Below, in pieces: positions 43,081 through 50,690 of a DNA stretch of 58,337 bases. A program made the translations under genes and the position numbers. A model generated the notes under the pieces. It was not told the origin of the DNA. It did not search any database and was given only the letters and a program-made list of their open reading frames with translations. The DNA is from VBAS01 sp035318985 (GTDB lineage Bacteria > Bacteroidota > Bacteroidia > Chitinophagales > Chitinophagaceae): assembly GCA_035318985.1 (NCBI GenBank), contig DATHDP010000109.1, positions 1 through 58,337 on the forward strand. The letters run 5' to 3'. How positions within the stretch are numbered: the stretch's first letter is position 1; every line of letters starts with the position of its first letter.

Positions 43081-43512
43081 CTATAATTTTGCACTCTGTC
43101 TTGCTATCAATTGCCAACCCTTTTTTGTCTTTATCCAAAACTGCATGATATGCAGCGTTAACTTAAATGCTGTTCCATTCACCAAGCCTTCAGCATTTGT
43201 ATTCGTTTTCACCGTTGCATATTTCTCGGATATTTTTACAATTGCCGAACTGTTGTTTTCAATATTATTATAAGTCAGTTTGCCGCTTTTAAAATCATTC
43301 AGGATATCGTCTTTGCTTTGTATCCATCCATTTGAATGACCATAGCTCACTTCTTTGTGAAGTACTATCTTCAAAACAACTTCATCTTTTTGTAAAAGAG
43401 CTTTATCTAATTGCTGCATCGCATTCCTTAACCCAACACTATCTATCTGCGAAAAAGAACTTTTTGTCGTCAACAAGAACAGAACAAAAAGAACGGCTGC
43501 AAATTTTCGCAT
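43081..43512 (-). CDS. Exported NTF2-like protein (DUF4440 type)
   Basis: The signal peptide AVLFVLFLLTTKSSFSQ ends at about residue 21. The mature protein of about 120 residues fits a DUF4440/SnoaL-like alpha+beta cone: a helix with LRNAMQQLDKALLQKDEVVL, a HKEVSYGHSNGWIQSKDD segment typical of this family, and final strands with LHIMQFWIKTKKGWQLIARQ. Such proteins may bind small ligands or be enzymes; no catalytic residue is clear. It lies between nuoE and the lipoprotein gene on the same strand, with 16 bases to nuoE. Confidence 0.8.
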   Translation of the reverse strand: MRKFAAVLFVLFLLTTKSSFSQIDSVGLRNAMQQLDKALLQKDEVVLKIVLHKEVSYGHSNGWIQSKDDILNDFKSGKLTYNNIENNSSAIVKISEKYATVKTNTNAEGLVNGTAFKLTLHIMQFWIKTKKGWQLIARQSAKL

Positions 43513-43528
43513 TATTAATTCTTAATTT

Positions 43529-44029
43529 TTAATTATTAATTGCCGCCTTACTTCTGCATTCTTCAATGATCGCATCCACTTTTTCTTTTGTCAAATGTTC
43601 ACGAAAATTTTTTCCCAACTGCATCATCGGCGCATAACCGCAAGCACCCAAGCACTCAACTGTTTTTAAAGTAAACATTCCATCAACTGTTGTTTCGCCA
43701 GGTTTTATTCCCAGCTTTTCAAAAATGTACTTTATGATATTATCGCTCCCGTTCAGCATACATGGACCGGTTTGACAAACTTCGAATAAATATCTGCCAA
43801 CAGGCTTTAAATTGTACATGCTGTAAAAAGTGGCCACTTCATATACTTCGATCGGTTGAAGATTTAAAACAGAAGCAACATAATCCATTGTTTCAGAACT
43901 TAACCATCCACCAAACTCCTCCTGCGCCAAATGCAATACAGGTATCAGGGCACTCTTCTGTTTGCCTTCAGGATAACGCTGAATGATCTGTTCAACTTCT
44001 TTTAATTTCTGGTCGTTAAATTTTATCAT
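43529..44029 (-). CDS. nuoE: NADH-quinone oxidoreductase subunit E
   Basis: The start is the ATG of MIKFNDQKL; three codons upstream a TTG would read MGF but lies in the CCCCTAAAGGGG repeat. The 166-residue protein has a thioredoxin-like fold with the [2Fe-2S] ligands C85, C90, C126 and C130 (CQTGPC and CLGAC; cluster N1a). ALIPVLHLAQEEFGGWLS and EVYEVATFYSMYNLKP are standard NuoE motifs. It forms the NADH-dehydrogenase tip with NuoF. Downstream come two passenger genes before nuoF. Confidence 0.96.
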   Translation of the reverse strand: MIKFNDQKLKEVEQIIQRYPEGKQKSALIPVLHLAQEEFGGWLSSETMDYVASVLNLQPIEVYEVATFYSMYNLKPVGRYLFEVCQTGPCMLNGSDNIIKYIFEKLGIKPGETTVDGMFTLKTVECLGACGYAPMMQLGKNFREHLTKEKVDAIIEECRSKAAINN

Positions 44030-44030
44030 A

Positions 44031-44251
44031 AACCCCAACCCCTAAAGGGGCTTTTGTAACACCCTAACTTTTAAAAAGAGTGTTATAGTTAAAATTGCTC
44101 AATATTGATATGAACGTTGAAGAGTGCGACGCAACTAAAGCTAAATAGTAGCACTAAGCTGGTAACATAAAATTCAACATTCAACTTTTATACTGTTTAA
44201 AGAACTAAAATAATATTCCACCTAGGTCACCCCTTTAGGGGGACAGGGGGT
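44031..44251. repeat. Composite repeat region in the nuoE-nuoD gap
   Basis: It begins with the palindrome CCCCTAAAGGGG (44039-44050) and ends with CCCCTTTAGGGG (44232-44243) in a segment CCTAGGTCACCCC...GGACAGGGG that stops at the nuoD stop codon. Between them, AAGAGTGCGACGCAAC (44120-44135) is the reverse complement of a motif in the nuoD-nuoC gap. There is no ORF and no T-rich terminator. Confidence 0.75.
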
Positions 44252-45478
44252 TTATGCATCCAATTCTCCTGCTATCAAATTCAAACTGCTCAATGTTATA
44301 ATTGCATCACTCATCATACTTCCCTTTGTCATTTCCTCGTATGCCTGGTAATAAATAAAACATGGTCTGCGAAAATGTAATCTATAAGGCGTACGGCCGC
44401 CATCACTAATTAAATAATAGCCCACTTCACCATTGGCGCCCTCTACACAACTATATACCTCACCCGCAGGAATATCTATTTCACCCATGATGATCTTAAA
44501 ATGCCAGATCAGTGCTTCCATCTTTGTATATACATCTTCTTTCTCCGGCAAATAATATTCAGGAACATCAGCATGAAAAACTTCTGCATCAGCTCCTTTA
44601 AACTCTTTTACTTTTCTATATGCTTGTTCAATTATACTTAATGACTCCCACATTTCTTCATTACGCACCTGCCAGCGATCAAAATTATCGCCAGTTGTTC
44701 CTACAGGAACATTGAATTGAAAATCTTCATAACTGGAATAAGGCGTGTGCACTCTTACATCATAATCAACACCGGCGGCACGAAGATTCGGACCGGTGAA
44801 ACTATAATTCAATGCTCTCTCTGCACTGATAGGGCCAGTACCTTGTGTACGTTCCATAAAGATCCTGTTGCGTTCAAAGAGGTTAATGAACTCTTTCAAC
44901 ACAGCAGGGTATTCAGCAAGGAACTTATCTAATTTTTGAAAAGCGATAGCATTAAAATTTCTTTCAAAGCCGCCAATGCGTCCAATATTTGTTGTCAATC
45001 GTGACCCACATATCTCTTCATAAACTTCATAGATCAGTTCACGGTATTGCATTACATAAAGAAATCCTGTGTACGCACCGGTATCAACACCAACAATAGA
45101 ATTACAGATAAGATGATCTGAGATCCTCGCCAGCTCCATAATGATCACACGGAGATAATCAACCCGCTTCGGAATTTTTATACCCAATAATTTTTCGCAG
45201 GTAATATGCCAGCCCATATTATTGATCGGCGAAGAGCAATAATTCAAACGATCTGTTAAGGGAGTGATCTGGTAAAGGGGTCGGCGTTCAGCTATCTTCT
45301 CAAATGCACGATGAATGTAACCGACAGTTTGCTCTGCCGAAACTATTTTTTCACCATCCAGCTCCAATATATTTTGAAACACACCATGCGTTGCAGGATG
45401 CGTAGGCCCAAGATTAATTGTAGTGGTAGTTTTTTCTATCGAGCCTTCCGGTAACCTTATATGTTCGTGTTCTGTCAT
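44252..45478 (-). CDS. nuoD: NADH-quinone oxidoreductase subunit D
   Basis: A 408-residue 49-kDa-type subunit that forms the quinone site with NuoB. Motifs: NLGPTHPATHGVFQNILELD with the conserved His pair, GYIHRAFEKIAERR, QITPLTDRLNYCSSPINNMG, GCEVxGANGEVGYYLISDG-like VEGANGEVGYYLISDGGRTP and the end DAIITLSSLNLIAGELDA. It is a separate NuoD, not a NuoCD fusion. Both flanking gaps are expanded with related repeat elements, which is unusual inside an operon. Confidence 0.97.
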   Translation of the reverse strand: MTEHEHIRLPEGSIEKTTTTINLGPTHPATHGVFQNILELDGEKIVSAEQTVGYIHRAFEKIAERRPLYQITPLTDRLNYCSSPINNMGWHITCEKLLGIKIPKRVDYLRVIIMELARISDHLICNSIVGVDTGAYTGFLYVMQYRELIYEVYEEICGSRLTTNIGRIGGFERNFNAIAFQKLDKFLAEYPAVLKEFINLFERNRIFMERTQGTGPISAERALNYSFTGPNLRAAGVDYDVRVHTPYSSYEDFQFNVPVGTTGDNFDRWQVRNEEMWESLSIIEQAYRKVKEFKGADAEVFHADVPEYYLPEKEDVYTKMEALIWHFKIIMGEIDIPAGEVYSCVEGANGEVGYYLISDGGRTPYRLHFRRPCFIYYQAYEEMTKGSMMSDAIITLSSLNLIAGELDA

Positions 45479-45822
45479 ACCCCAAACCCCTAAAGGGGAA
45501 TTTTTATGCTTTACTTATTTATACAATTTTTCCTCAATCGATATTAAGTTTGTGCCCAACTTTATTGCTGCTATCATCTTCCGTTGCGTCGCACTCTTGT
45601 ACTTTTTGTTCTTTACTCCCCACATTCAACTCCTCACTATTTTGTTTAATCAATTCTTTATTTGATTAAATATTGAACCCCTACGGGGTTCTTGTTATAT
45701 CTTCTTATATTTTTCCCCGGGTTAAAACCCGGGGCTATTAATATTTTGTCCCTACCGGACAAAAACATTTTCAAATATCTGATGTATTCCCAACCTAAGT
45801 CACCCCTTTAGGGGGACAGGGG
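45479..45822. repeat. Composite repeat region in the nuoD-nuoC gap
   Basis: This 344-base gap has no gene. It starts with CCCCTAAAGGGG (45487-45498) and ends with CCCCTTTAGGGG (45803-45814) inside CCTAAGTCACCCC...GGACAGGGG, nearly the same as in the nuoE-nuoD gap. GTTGCGTCGCACTCTT (45583-45598) is the reverse complement of 44120-44135, with further similarity on one side. A cluster of three hairpins lies at 45675-45764. The rest is AT-rich with no ORF or promoter that I could support. Confidence 0.75.
45675..45764. repeat. Triple hairpin array
   Basis: Three perfect stems in series: GAACCCC-TAC-GGGGTTC (45675-45691), CCCCGGGTT-AA-AACCCGGGG (45715-45734) and TTTTGTCC-CTACC-GGACAAAA (45744-45764). 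The order and sequences resemble interspersed intergenic hairpin repeats I recall from many bacterial genomes (CCCGGGTTNAAACCCGGG next to GTCCCTACGGGAC), but I cannot verify this here. Confidence 0.75.
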
Positions 45823-46329
45823 TTATCCTCTTCCAAACATCTCATCATCCTTGTCAATCCTTGACTGATCTTCCAATGGGAACTCTTTTCTCATTGGGAA
45901 ATAATCCATTTCATCCACATTCAAAATCCGTTTCATGTTTGGATGACCTACGAAATTCACTCCAAAGAAATCATAGGTTTCTCTTTCCATCCAATTGGCC
46001 CCGGAAAATAAACCTGTCGCCGTATAAACATCCGGTGTGTTAATATCACTAAACACTTTAAAGCGAATACGGACATTATCAACCAGGTTATGCAAATGAT
46101 AAACAACTGCAAGCTCTCTTCCTTTATTATCCGGATAATGTACGGCTTGCAGATCGGTAAGAAACCGAAATTTCAATTCGTCATCATCATATAAAAAATT
46201 AAGCACCTTCAGATTCAATTCTTTTGGTGCTTCAAATGTTAGCATGCCGTAAGGTTCAGAAAAAGCAGAAACCTGTTCTCCGAATTTTTCAATCAATCTT
46301 AGTTTTATTCTTTCGTTAGTCAGCGCCAT
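45823..46329 (-). CDS. nuoC: NADH-quinone oxidoreductase subunit C
   Basis: A 168-residue 30-kDa-type subunit. The central region VKVFSDINTPDV-like RIRFKVFSDINTPDVYTATG precedes the diagnostic WMERETYDFFGVNFVGHPNM and RILNVDEMDYFPMRKEFPLE. It stabilises the quinone module with NuoD and NuoB. The start is ATG, 98 bases after nuoB, across a gap with an AGCTCG word-repeat hairpin. Features and length are normal. Confidence 0.96.
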   Translation of the reverse strand: MALTNERIKLRLIEKFGEQVSAFSEPYGMLTFEAPKELNLKVLNFLYDDDELKFRFLTDLQAVHYPDNKGRELAVVYHLHNLVDNVRIRFKVFSDINTPDVYTATGLFSGANWMERETYDFFGVNFVGHPNMKRILNVDEMDYFPMRKEFPLEDQSRIDKDDEMFGRG

Positions 46330-46330
46330 C

Positions 46331-46420
46331 TTAGCTTCGAGTCCCGAGCTATGAGCTGCGAGACATTAATTTTAAATTTCAAAATTGAACTCGTAGCTCA
46401 TACTCATAGCTCGTAGCTCA
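46331..46420. repeat. Word-repeat hairpin, AGCTCG type (nuoC-nuoB gap)
   Basis: The left arm (46331-46362) iterates AGCTTCGAG, CGAGCTATGAG and CTGCGAG; the right arm (46390-46420) iterates CTCGTAGCTCAT and CATAGCTCGTAGCTC. The arms pair over about 30 bases with roughly 26 of 32 matches by eye and one gap. The loop (46363-46389) is AT-rich. The element fills nearly the whole gap. Confidence 0.8.
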
Positions 46421-46427
46421 CCACTTC

Positions 46428-47012
46428 TTATTGAATTCCGTAACTTTCTAAAAGTGCTTTATACCTATCCCCATTTCTTCTTCTCAAGCTTTCTTTACCG
46501 ATCAGATCCTGTATTCTCATTACCCCATCTATTATTGCTTCAGGTCTTGGCGGACAGCCTGGCACATATACATCAACCGGTACCACCTGGTCGATACCTT
46601 GCAATACAGAATAGGTATCAAAGATTCCGCCTGATGAAGCACAAGCTCCAACAGCTATCACCCATCTTGGTTCTGCCATTTGCAAATAAACCTGTTTAAC
46701 AACCGGACCCATTTTTTTTGCAATAGTTCCCATCACCATCAATAGATCACATTGTCTTGGTGAAAATCCAACTCGTTCACTTCCGAATCTTGCAAGGTCA
46801 TAGTGGGATCCCATTGTTGCCATAAATTCAATTCCGCAACATGATGTAGCAAATGGCAGTGGCCATATAGAATTTTTTCTTGCAAGACCCACTACATCAT
46901 TCAGCTTTGTAGCAAAGAATCCCTCCCCCTGGTGTCCATCAGGCATACCGGCAATGGAAATATCTTTTTCCAGCGGCTTGACATTTACATTATATGATAC
47001 AGGACGAGACAT
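46428..47012 (-). CDS. nuoB: NADH-quinone oxidoreductase subunit B
   Basis: A 194-residue subunit binding cluster N2, which donates electrons to quinone. Ligands are the vicinal C58 and C59 (FATSCCGIEFM), C124 (VGACASSGG) and C153 (VYVPGCPPRPEA). RVGFSPRQCDLLMVMGTIAK is also standard. The protein is complete. It is separated from nuoA by a 94-base gap filled with AAAGTTAAAA-type word repeats and from nuoC by the AGCTCG element. Confidence 0.97.
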   Translation of the reverse strand: MSRPVSYNVNVKPLEKDISIAGMPDGHQGEGFFATKLNDVVGLARKNSIWPLPFATSCCGIEFMATMGSHYDLARFGSERVGFSPRQCDLLMVMGTIAKKMGPVVKQVYLQMAEPRWVIAVGACASSGGIFDTYSVLQGIDQVVPVDVYVPGCPPRPEAIIDGVMRIQDLIGKESLRRRNGDRYKALLESYGIQ

Positions 47013-47015
47013 AAT

Positions 47016-47107
47016 AAAAGTTTAAAGTCAAAAATCAAAAGTTAAAAACATACCCACTTCAATAATAGTCTTAGTTTTCACTTTTGACTTTTTAATTTTT
47101 AGTTTTC
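47016..47107. repeat. Word-repeat hairpin, AAAGTTAAAA type (nuoB-nuoA gap)
   Basis: The left arm (47016-47049) iterates AAAGTTTAAAGTC, AAAAATC and AAAAGTTAAAAAC; the right arm (47071-47107) iterates the inverted words TTAGTTTTCACTTTTGAC and TTTTTAATTTTTAGTTTTC. The loop (47050-47070) is not word-like. The words are the same as those flanking the four-helix gene at 40689-41131, but no gene lies inside. Confidence 0.75.
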
Positions 47108-47517
47108 TAATCTTCCCACCTTAGTGCTCCTTTCTTAATGATGTAGACAAAACCGCAAAGAAAAAATGCCACAAACATCATGACGGCCCAAAATCCCGGC
47201 CATCCTAAAAATTTGAAATTGACGGCATAAGGATAAAAAAATATTACTTCTACATCGAACAATACAAACAAAATTGCTACCAGAAAATACTTAATGGCCA
47301 TTGGATGGCGGGCTTCTCCATGTGATTCAATACCACTGGCAAAATTTTCCAGCTTATCAGCAGTTTTTCTTTTAGGACCAAGCCAATGTGTCACTCCTAA
47401 TAGTAAAGTTATAAGTCCAACCACCAATATGATCTGTATAGCAACCGGGATATAACTGCCCGAACTATTCACATCGTTCACTACATGATTTAGATCGGTT
47501 TGAAGGAGTTGGAACAT
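47107..47517 (-). CDS. nuoA: NADH-quinone oxidoreductase subunit A
   Basis: The start is ATG of MFQLLQTDL; the frame opens seven codons earlier, but that Met overlaps the -7 promoter box. The protein has three membrane helices (IPVAIQIILVVGLITLLLGV, MAIKYFLVAILFVLFDVEVI, FWAVMMFVAFFLCGFVYII) and the NuoA signature FVLFDVEVIFFYPYAV with conserved acidic residues; YFENFASGIESHG-like LENFASGIES is the TMH1-2 loop. It is the first gene of the nuo operon. Confidence 0.95.
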   Translation of the reverse strand: MFQLLQTDLNHVVNDVNSSGSYIPVAIQIILVVGLITLLLGVTHWLGPKRKTADKLENFASGIESHGEARHPMAIKYFLVAILFVLFDVEVIFFYPYAVNFKFLGWPGFWAVMMFVAFFLCGFVYIIKKGALRWED

Positions 47518-47535
47518 AGGTGTCTGTCTGGGCGG

Positions 47536-47565
47536 CAAAAATAAGTCAGCAAAGTCAATTTACAA
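47536..47565 (-). promoter_or_regulatory. nuoA: Promoter of the nuo operon
   Basis: On the minus strand TTG (47563-47565), 19 bases, TATTTTTG (47536-47543) fit the Bacteroidota TTG-N19-TAnnTTTG consensus. Start of transcription is expected near 47531, about 14 bases before the nuoA ATG. The -33 element overlaps the start of the inverted repeat at 47564. Confidence 0.7.
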
Positions 47566-47679
47566 GCTAAGAGTTTAAAAGAGAGATGAGAAAAGAGAAT
47601 ACAAACATTTGCATTGAAACATCATTATTACCGTTGATTCTTCATTCTTGTCTTCTTTTCTCCTTTATTCTCTTAGCTT
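47564..47679. repeat. Word-repeat hairpin, AGAGA type, upstream of the nuo operon
   Basis: The left arm (47564-47600) reads AAGCTAAGAG, then GAGAGATGAGAAAAGAGAA; the right arm (47650-47679) ends in the exact inverse CTCTTAGCTT preceded by TCTTCTTTTCTCC. The outermost 10 bases pair perfectly, the inner part imperfectly, around a 49-base AT-rich loop. It lies between the nuo promoter and the terminator of the upstream gene. Confidence 0.65.
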
Positions 47680-47688
47680 AAAAAAAAT

Positions 47689-47709
47689 CCCTCCCAATTA
47701 CGGGAAGGA
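47689..47709 (-). terminator. Terminator of the TPR gene
   Basis: CCTCCC-AATTAC-GGGAAGG forms a 7-bp stem with one wobble pair. On the minus strand it is followed by ATTTTTTTTAAG, a strong T run, 42 bases behind the TPR stop codon. Confidence 0.75.
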
Positions 47710-47750
47710 CTTTCGCTATAAATAAAGAAAACCTAAACTCTTATTTTAAA

Positions 47751-49463
47751 TTAGCTTTTACTGCTCGGCTTTCTAAGTGTTGCGGAGGGTTTGCCAGTTG
47801 TTTTTCCGGCAGGCTTTTGAGTTCCTTTTGCTGGCTGTTTATCAAAAATTTCTTTGATGCTTTTTAATTGAGCATTTGTACTATCGATCTCAAGTCCTTT
47901 AACTACATACATTAAAGCTGAGTCGCGGTTGCTTTTGATATTATTAAAATAGCCGGCTAATAAAAGAGCAGCTTGAGTTCCTTGTGTTCTATACCTGATC
48001 TTATCTTTAAATGATATATCAAGACTTTTCTGGTAATTCCGAAGCATATTTGTGGCATATGGTTCAACAATCATGGTTGTATCTAATTGATAATTGGTTC
48101 TACCTCTCCAGAAATAGCCGTATACACTATCTGGGAATACTGTATTGTAAGCAGTAAACAAACTATCTGCTTTGGCAAGATTTCCGGCTTGAAAATAATT
48201 TAGGCCAAGATTGAATAAGCCTCCGGGGTTAGGACTTTTTCTGGTATTATAAATAGTCATTCTCATGTCTGCTTCCTGAATCTTACAACCTTTTGTTTTA
48301 AAATAGTCTGCAGATTTCGTCATAAAATCAAGCTTTGTTGTAAGGACTGTATCTGCAGCTGCTCCTTGCATATATAATGCATACACATCTTCACAACTTG
48401 CACCACCACCTGTATATATATCTGCTTTTAATTGGTAATCTAGCGGCATGAAGCCTTCTTTTTCTTTTTCAAAAAATGCATCGACATTGGTTTTAGCATT
48501 AGCAAAATCACCTTTTCCAAGATAAGAATACGCTAATTGCTTGTAGACTCTTGGTTTTACCTTAGTACCCATTGCAGTCTTTACACTCTCTGCTTTTGTA
48601 ATAGCACAGGTCCAATCCTTTTTAGCCCAGCATAATTGAGAATACATATAATCATCTTCAGTTTTATCTTCATTTGCTCTTGTACCTATGTATTTATTTA
48701 AAGTAGCTTCTGCCTGCGCATAATCTTGTTTTGCAAAAAAGTAATAATAGAACAATTCATAGTATGCAAGGCTGAAGCTTGGATCAACCTGTATCGCCTT
48801 ATTCAAATTTTCCAACACAAGATCCCACTGCTTTTGTGTTTCAAATAATGCAGCAATACGTACATAAGGATATGCAAAGTTGGGATTGATCTGTGCAGCC
48901 AATTTGTAGTTTTCAAATGCCTTGCCACCACCCTGCCCCGGATCTTTTTTACGATATGCATTTCCGAGATTAAGAGCTATGTCTGCATTTTTTGGATCTC
49001 TTTGCAATGCCATTTCCAGTTTTTCTACGGCATAAGTAAGATTACCTGTTTTTGCATCTACATTGGCATTACCAATTGCATTTAATATTACAGGGTCATC
49101 GCCTTTTTTTGTACGGCTGGTAGTTAAAGCTGTTTCAAATAGCTGGCGTGCCTCATCAAGTTTTTTGTCAAGCAATAATACATGGCCCTTACCAACCATT
49201 AGCAAAGGATTATTGCCATTTGCTGCAAGTGCTTTGTCATAAAGCTGGCGGGCCGCATCATTATCATCCTTATCAAGATACGTTTGTCCCAGCCAATACG
49301 TAGCATCGGCATTATTAGGGTTTGCTGCCAATAATTTCTGAAAGGTTTGCTCAGCATTTTTAAAGCGATTTGCATACAGATGGTTTATCCCCTCCTGTAG
49401 GCTTTGCGCCCCTAAATTTGAAAGCACCAAAAAAGTACATAATGTAAAAAAGGTCTTCTTCAT
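47751..49463 (-). CDS. Exported TPR protein
   Basis: A signal peptide (FTLCTFLVLSNLGAQ) is followed by at least ten tetratricopeptide repeats, for example NADATYWLGQTYLDKDDNDA, PLLMVGKGHVLLLDKKLDEA, NADIALNLGNAYRKKD and SFSLAYYELFYYYFFAKQDY. The C-terminus is a basic tail rich in Pro, Lys and Thr. It should act as a periplasmic scaffold. It is the last gene of a four-gene set (tonB, a 72-residue membrane protein, a PstS-like lipoprotein, this TPR gene) that I believe is a recurring Bacteroidota arrangement. Length 570. Confidence 0.85.
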   Translation of the reverse strand: MKKTFFTLCTFLVLSNLGAQSLQEGINHLYANRFKNAEQTFQKLLAANPNNADATYWLGQTYLDKDDNDAARQLYDKALAANGNNPLLMVGKGHVLLLDKKLDEARQLFETALTTSRTKKGDDPVILNAIGNANVDAKTGNLTYAVEKLEMALQRDPKNADIALNLGNAYRKKDPGQGGGKAFENYKLAAQINPNFAYPYVRIAALFETQKQWDLVLENLNKAIQVDPSFSLAYYELFYYYFFAKQDYAQAEATLNKYIGTRANEDKTEDDYMYSQLCWAKKDWTCAITKAESVKTAMGTKVKPRVYKQLAYSYLGKGDFANAKTNVDAFFEKEKEGFMPLDYQLKADIYTGGGASCEDVYALYMQGAAADTVLTTKLDFMTKSADYFKTKGCKIQEADMRMTIYNTRKSPNPGGLFNLGLNYFQAGNLAKADSLFTAYNTVFPDSVYGYFWRGRTNYQLDTTMIVEPYATNMLRNYQKSLDISFKDKIRYRTQGTQAALLLAGYFNNIKSNRDSALMYVVKGLEIDSTNAQLKSIKEIFDKQPAKGTQKPAGKTTGKPSATLRKPSSKS

Positions 49464-49496
49464 TTCTTTCTCTTTATATGTTATTAAATATAGCCT

Positions 49497-50414
49497 TTAT
49501 TCATCCCGGAGTCTGGTTGGTCGTACAATAAACGGTAGATATCCGGGTACCAAGTAAGCCCTGCGGAAGATCAATTGTCCTCTCTCACTTGTCATAAAAT
49601 TTGAAAATCCATGTCCAAGGCCCTTGTAGTTCTCTTTCAAAACAAATACCAAACCTCGTTTCAAAGGATATAAGCCATTATAAATATTTACCTGTATTGG
49701 TTGTACATACTGACCAGGTAATCCTTTGCACTCTAATTCGGCAAGTCTGACTTTTGTCAAAAAACTTTGTTGTTGCGCATCATCTTTATTCCCGATCCAG
49801 CTAATTCCTATAAATCCAATTGCAGCCGGGTTTTTTGAGACATATTCAACAACTTCTTCGCTGCTCCTTGCTGCAAGTGCTTTACTTGTCAGCGTATCAC
49901 CACGTAACACTGAATCGACGATAAAACGTACCGTGCTGGTTGCTTTTAAGCCATCAAAAACAGGGATTAAATTTTTCCTAAATTTCCCTTGCAAGATCTC
50001 CCTGATATCTTTCATTGTAAAACGATGAATTTCTTCATCAGGATGGGTAATTACCGCAATTGCATCATATGCCATCATCATTTGTTCTGGCGATAGCTTC
50101 AAAGAATCTTCGAGAAATCTTTTTTCATCCGGGCTGATGTATCTTGTTACGATGATCATTCTTACTGAATCAACTGTAAGATCATTCAGGCAATCAGCCT
50201 CGGGCTTATAATGAACATTTAGTTTTACATCAGGATAATCTGCTTCATAAACTTGTACCTGCGCTTCAATTACAGGTTTGAATGATTCATCTGCACTTAT
50301 ATTGATCGTTCCTTTTATAGGGGTATCAATATTTGGATCAGCAGTTTGATTTGTACCACAGGATAGCAATATAATGAACAAAAAATATATACACGCATCT
50401 CTTAGCCTCAACAT
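49497..50414 (-). CDS. PstS-like phosphate/oxyanion-binding lipoprotein
   Basis: A lipoprotein signal ends at C19 (IILLSC). The remaining 285 residues fit the PstS-type periplasmic binding fold: GTINISADESFKPVIEAQVQ, MAYDAIAVITHPDEEIHRFT, DIREILQGKF, a RSSEEVVEYVSKNPAAIGFI segment, and NIYNGLYPLKRGLVFVLKEN followed by FSNFMTSERGQLIFRRAYLV. No ABC permease or ATPase is adjacent, so transport by Pst is unlikely here; a binding or sensing role beside TonB is more likely (inference). It sits 33 bases before the TPR gene and 16 bases after the 72-residue protein. Confidence 0.85.
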   Translation of the reverse strand: MLRLRDACIYFLFIILLSCGTNQTADPNIDTPIKGTINISADESFKPVIEAQVQVYEADYPDVKLNVHYKPEADCLNDLTVDSVRMIIVTRYISPDEKRFLEDSLKLSPEQMMMAYDAIAVITHPDEEIHRFTMKDIREILQGKFRKNLIPVFDGLKATSTVRFIVDSVLRGDTLTSKALAARSSEEVVEYVSKNPAAIGFIGISWIGNKDDAQQQSFLTKVRLAELECKGLPGQYVQPIQVNIYNGLYPLKRGLVFVLKENYKGLGHGFSNFMTSERGQLIFRRAYLVPGYLPFIVRPTRLRDE

Positions 50415-50430
50415 GCTTTCTTTTTACTGA

Positions 50431-50649
50431 TTATTGTTTTTTAAAACCCCTGTATATGCGAAACAAACCATACAGTGTGCAGCTTACGCCAAATATATTC
50501 TGTAAGATCACGTCAAGCTTGAGATCATAGCCCCATTTTTTATGAAACAAAACAAAAATCCCAACTCCCAGCCATAGCACACCCATCGTGTAATTATATA
50601 TGCTGCGAAGCAGGGATGAAGTATTTCTTTCCTTATTATCAAACGACAT
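50431..50649 (-). CDS. Small two-helix membrane protein
   Basis: A 72-residue protein with two hydrophobic helices: YTMGVLWLGVGIFVLFHKKW and VILQNIFGVSCTLYGLFRIY. The short polar N-terminus and the basic RGFKKQ tail fit an inner-membrane topology with both ends inside. No known family. It lies 41 bases after tonB and 16 bases before the PstS-like gene on the same strand, so it is probably co-expressed and may stabilise the TonB partner complex (inference). Confidence 0.7.
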   Translation of the reverse strand: MSFDNKERNTSSLLRSIYNYTMGVLWLGVGIFVLFHKKWGYDLKLDVILQNIFGVSCTLYGLFRIYRGFKKQ

Positions 50650-50690
50650 AAATGAGCCTCATATTTATGGGAACGGCAAGATAAAAACTT

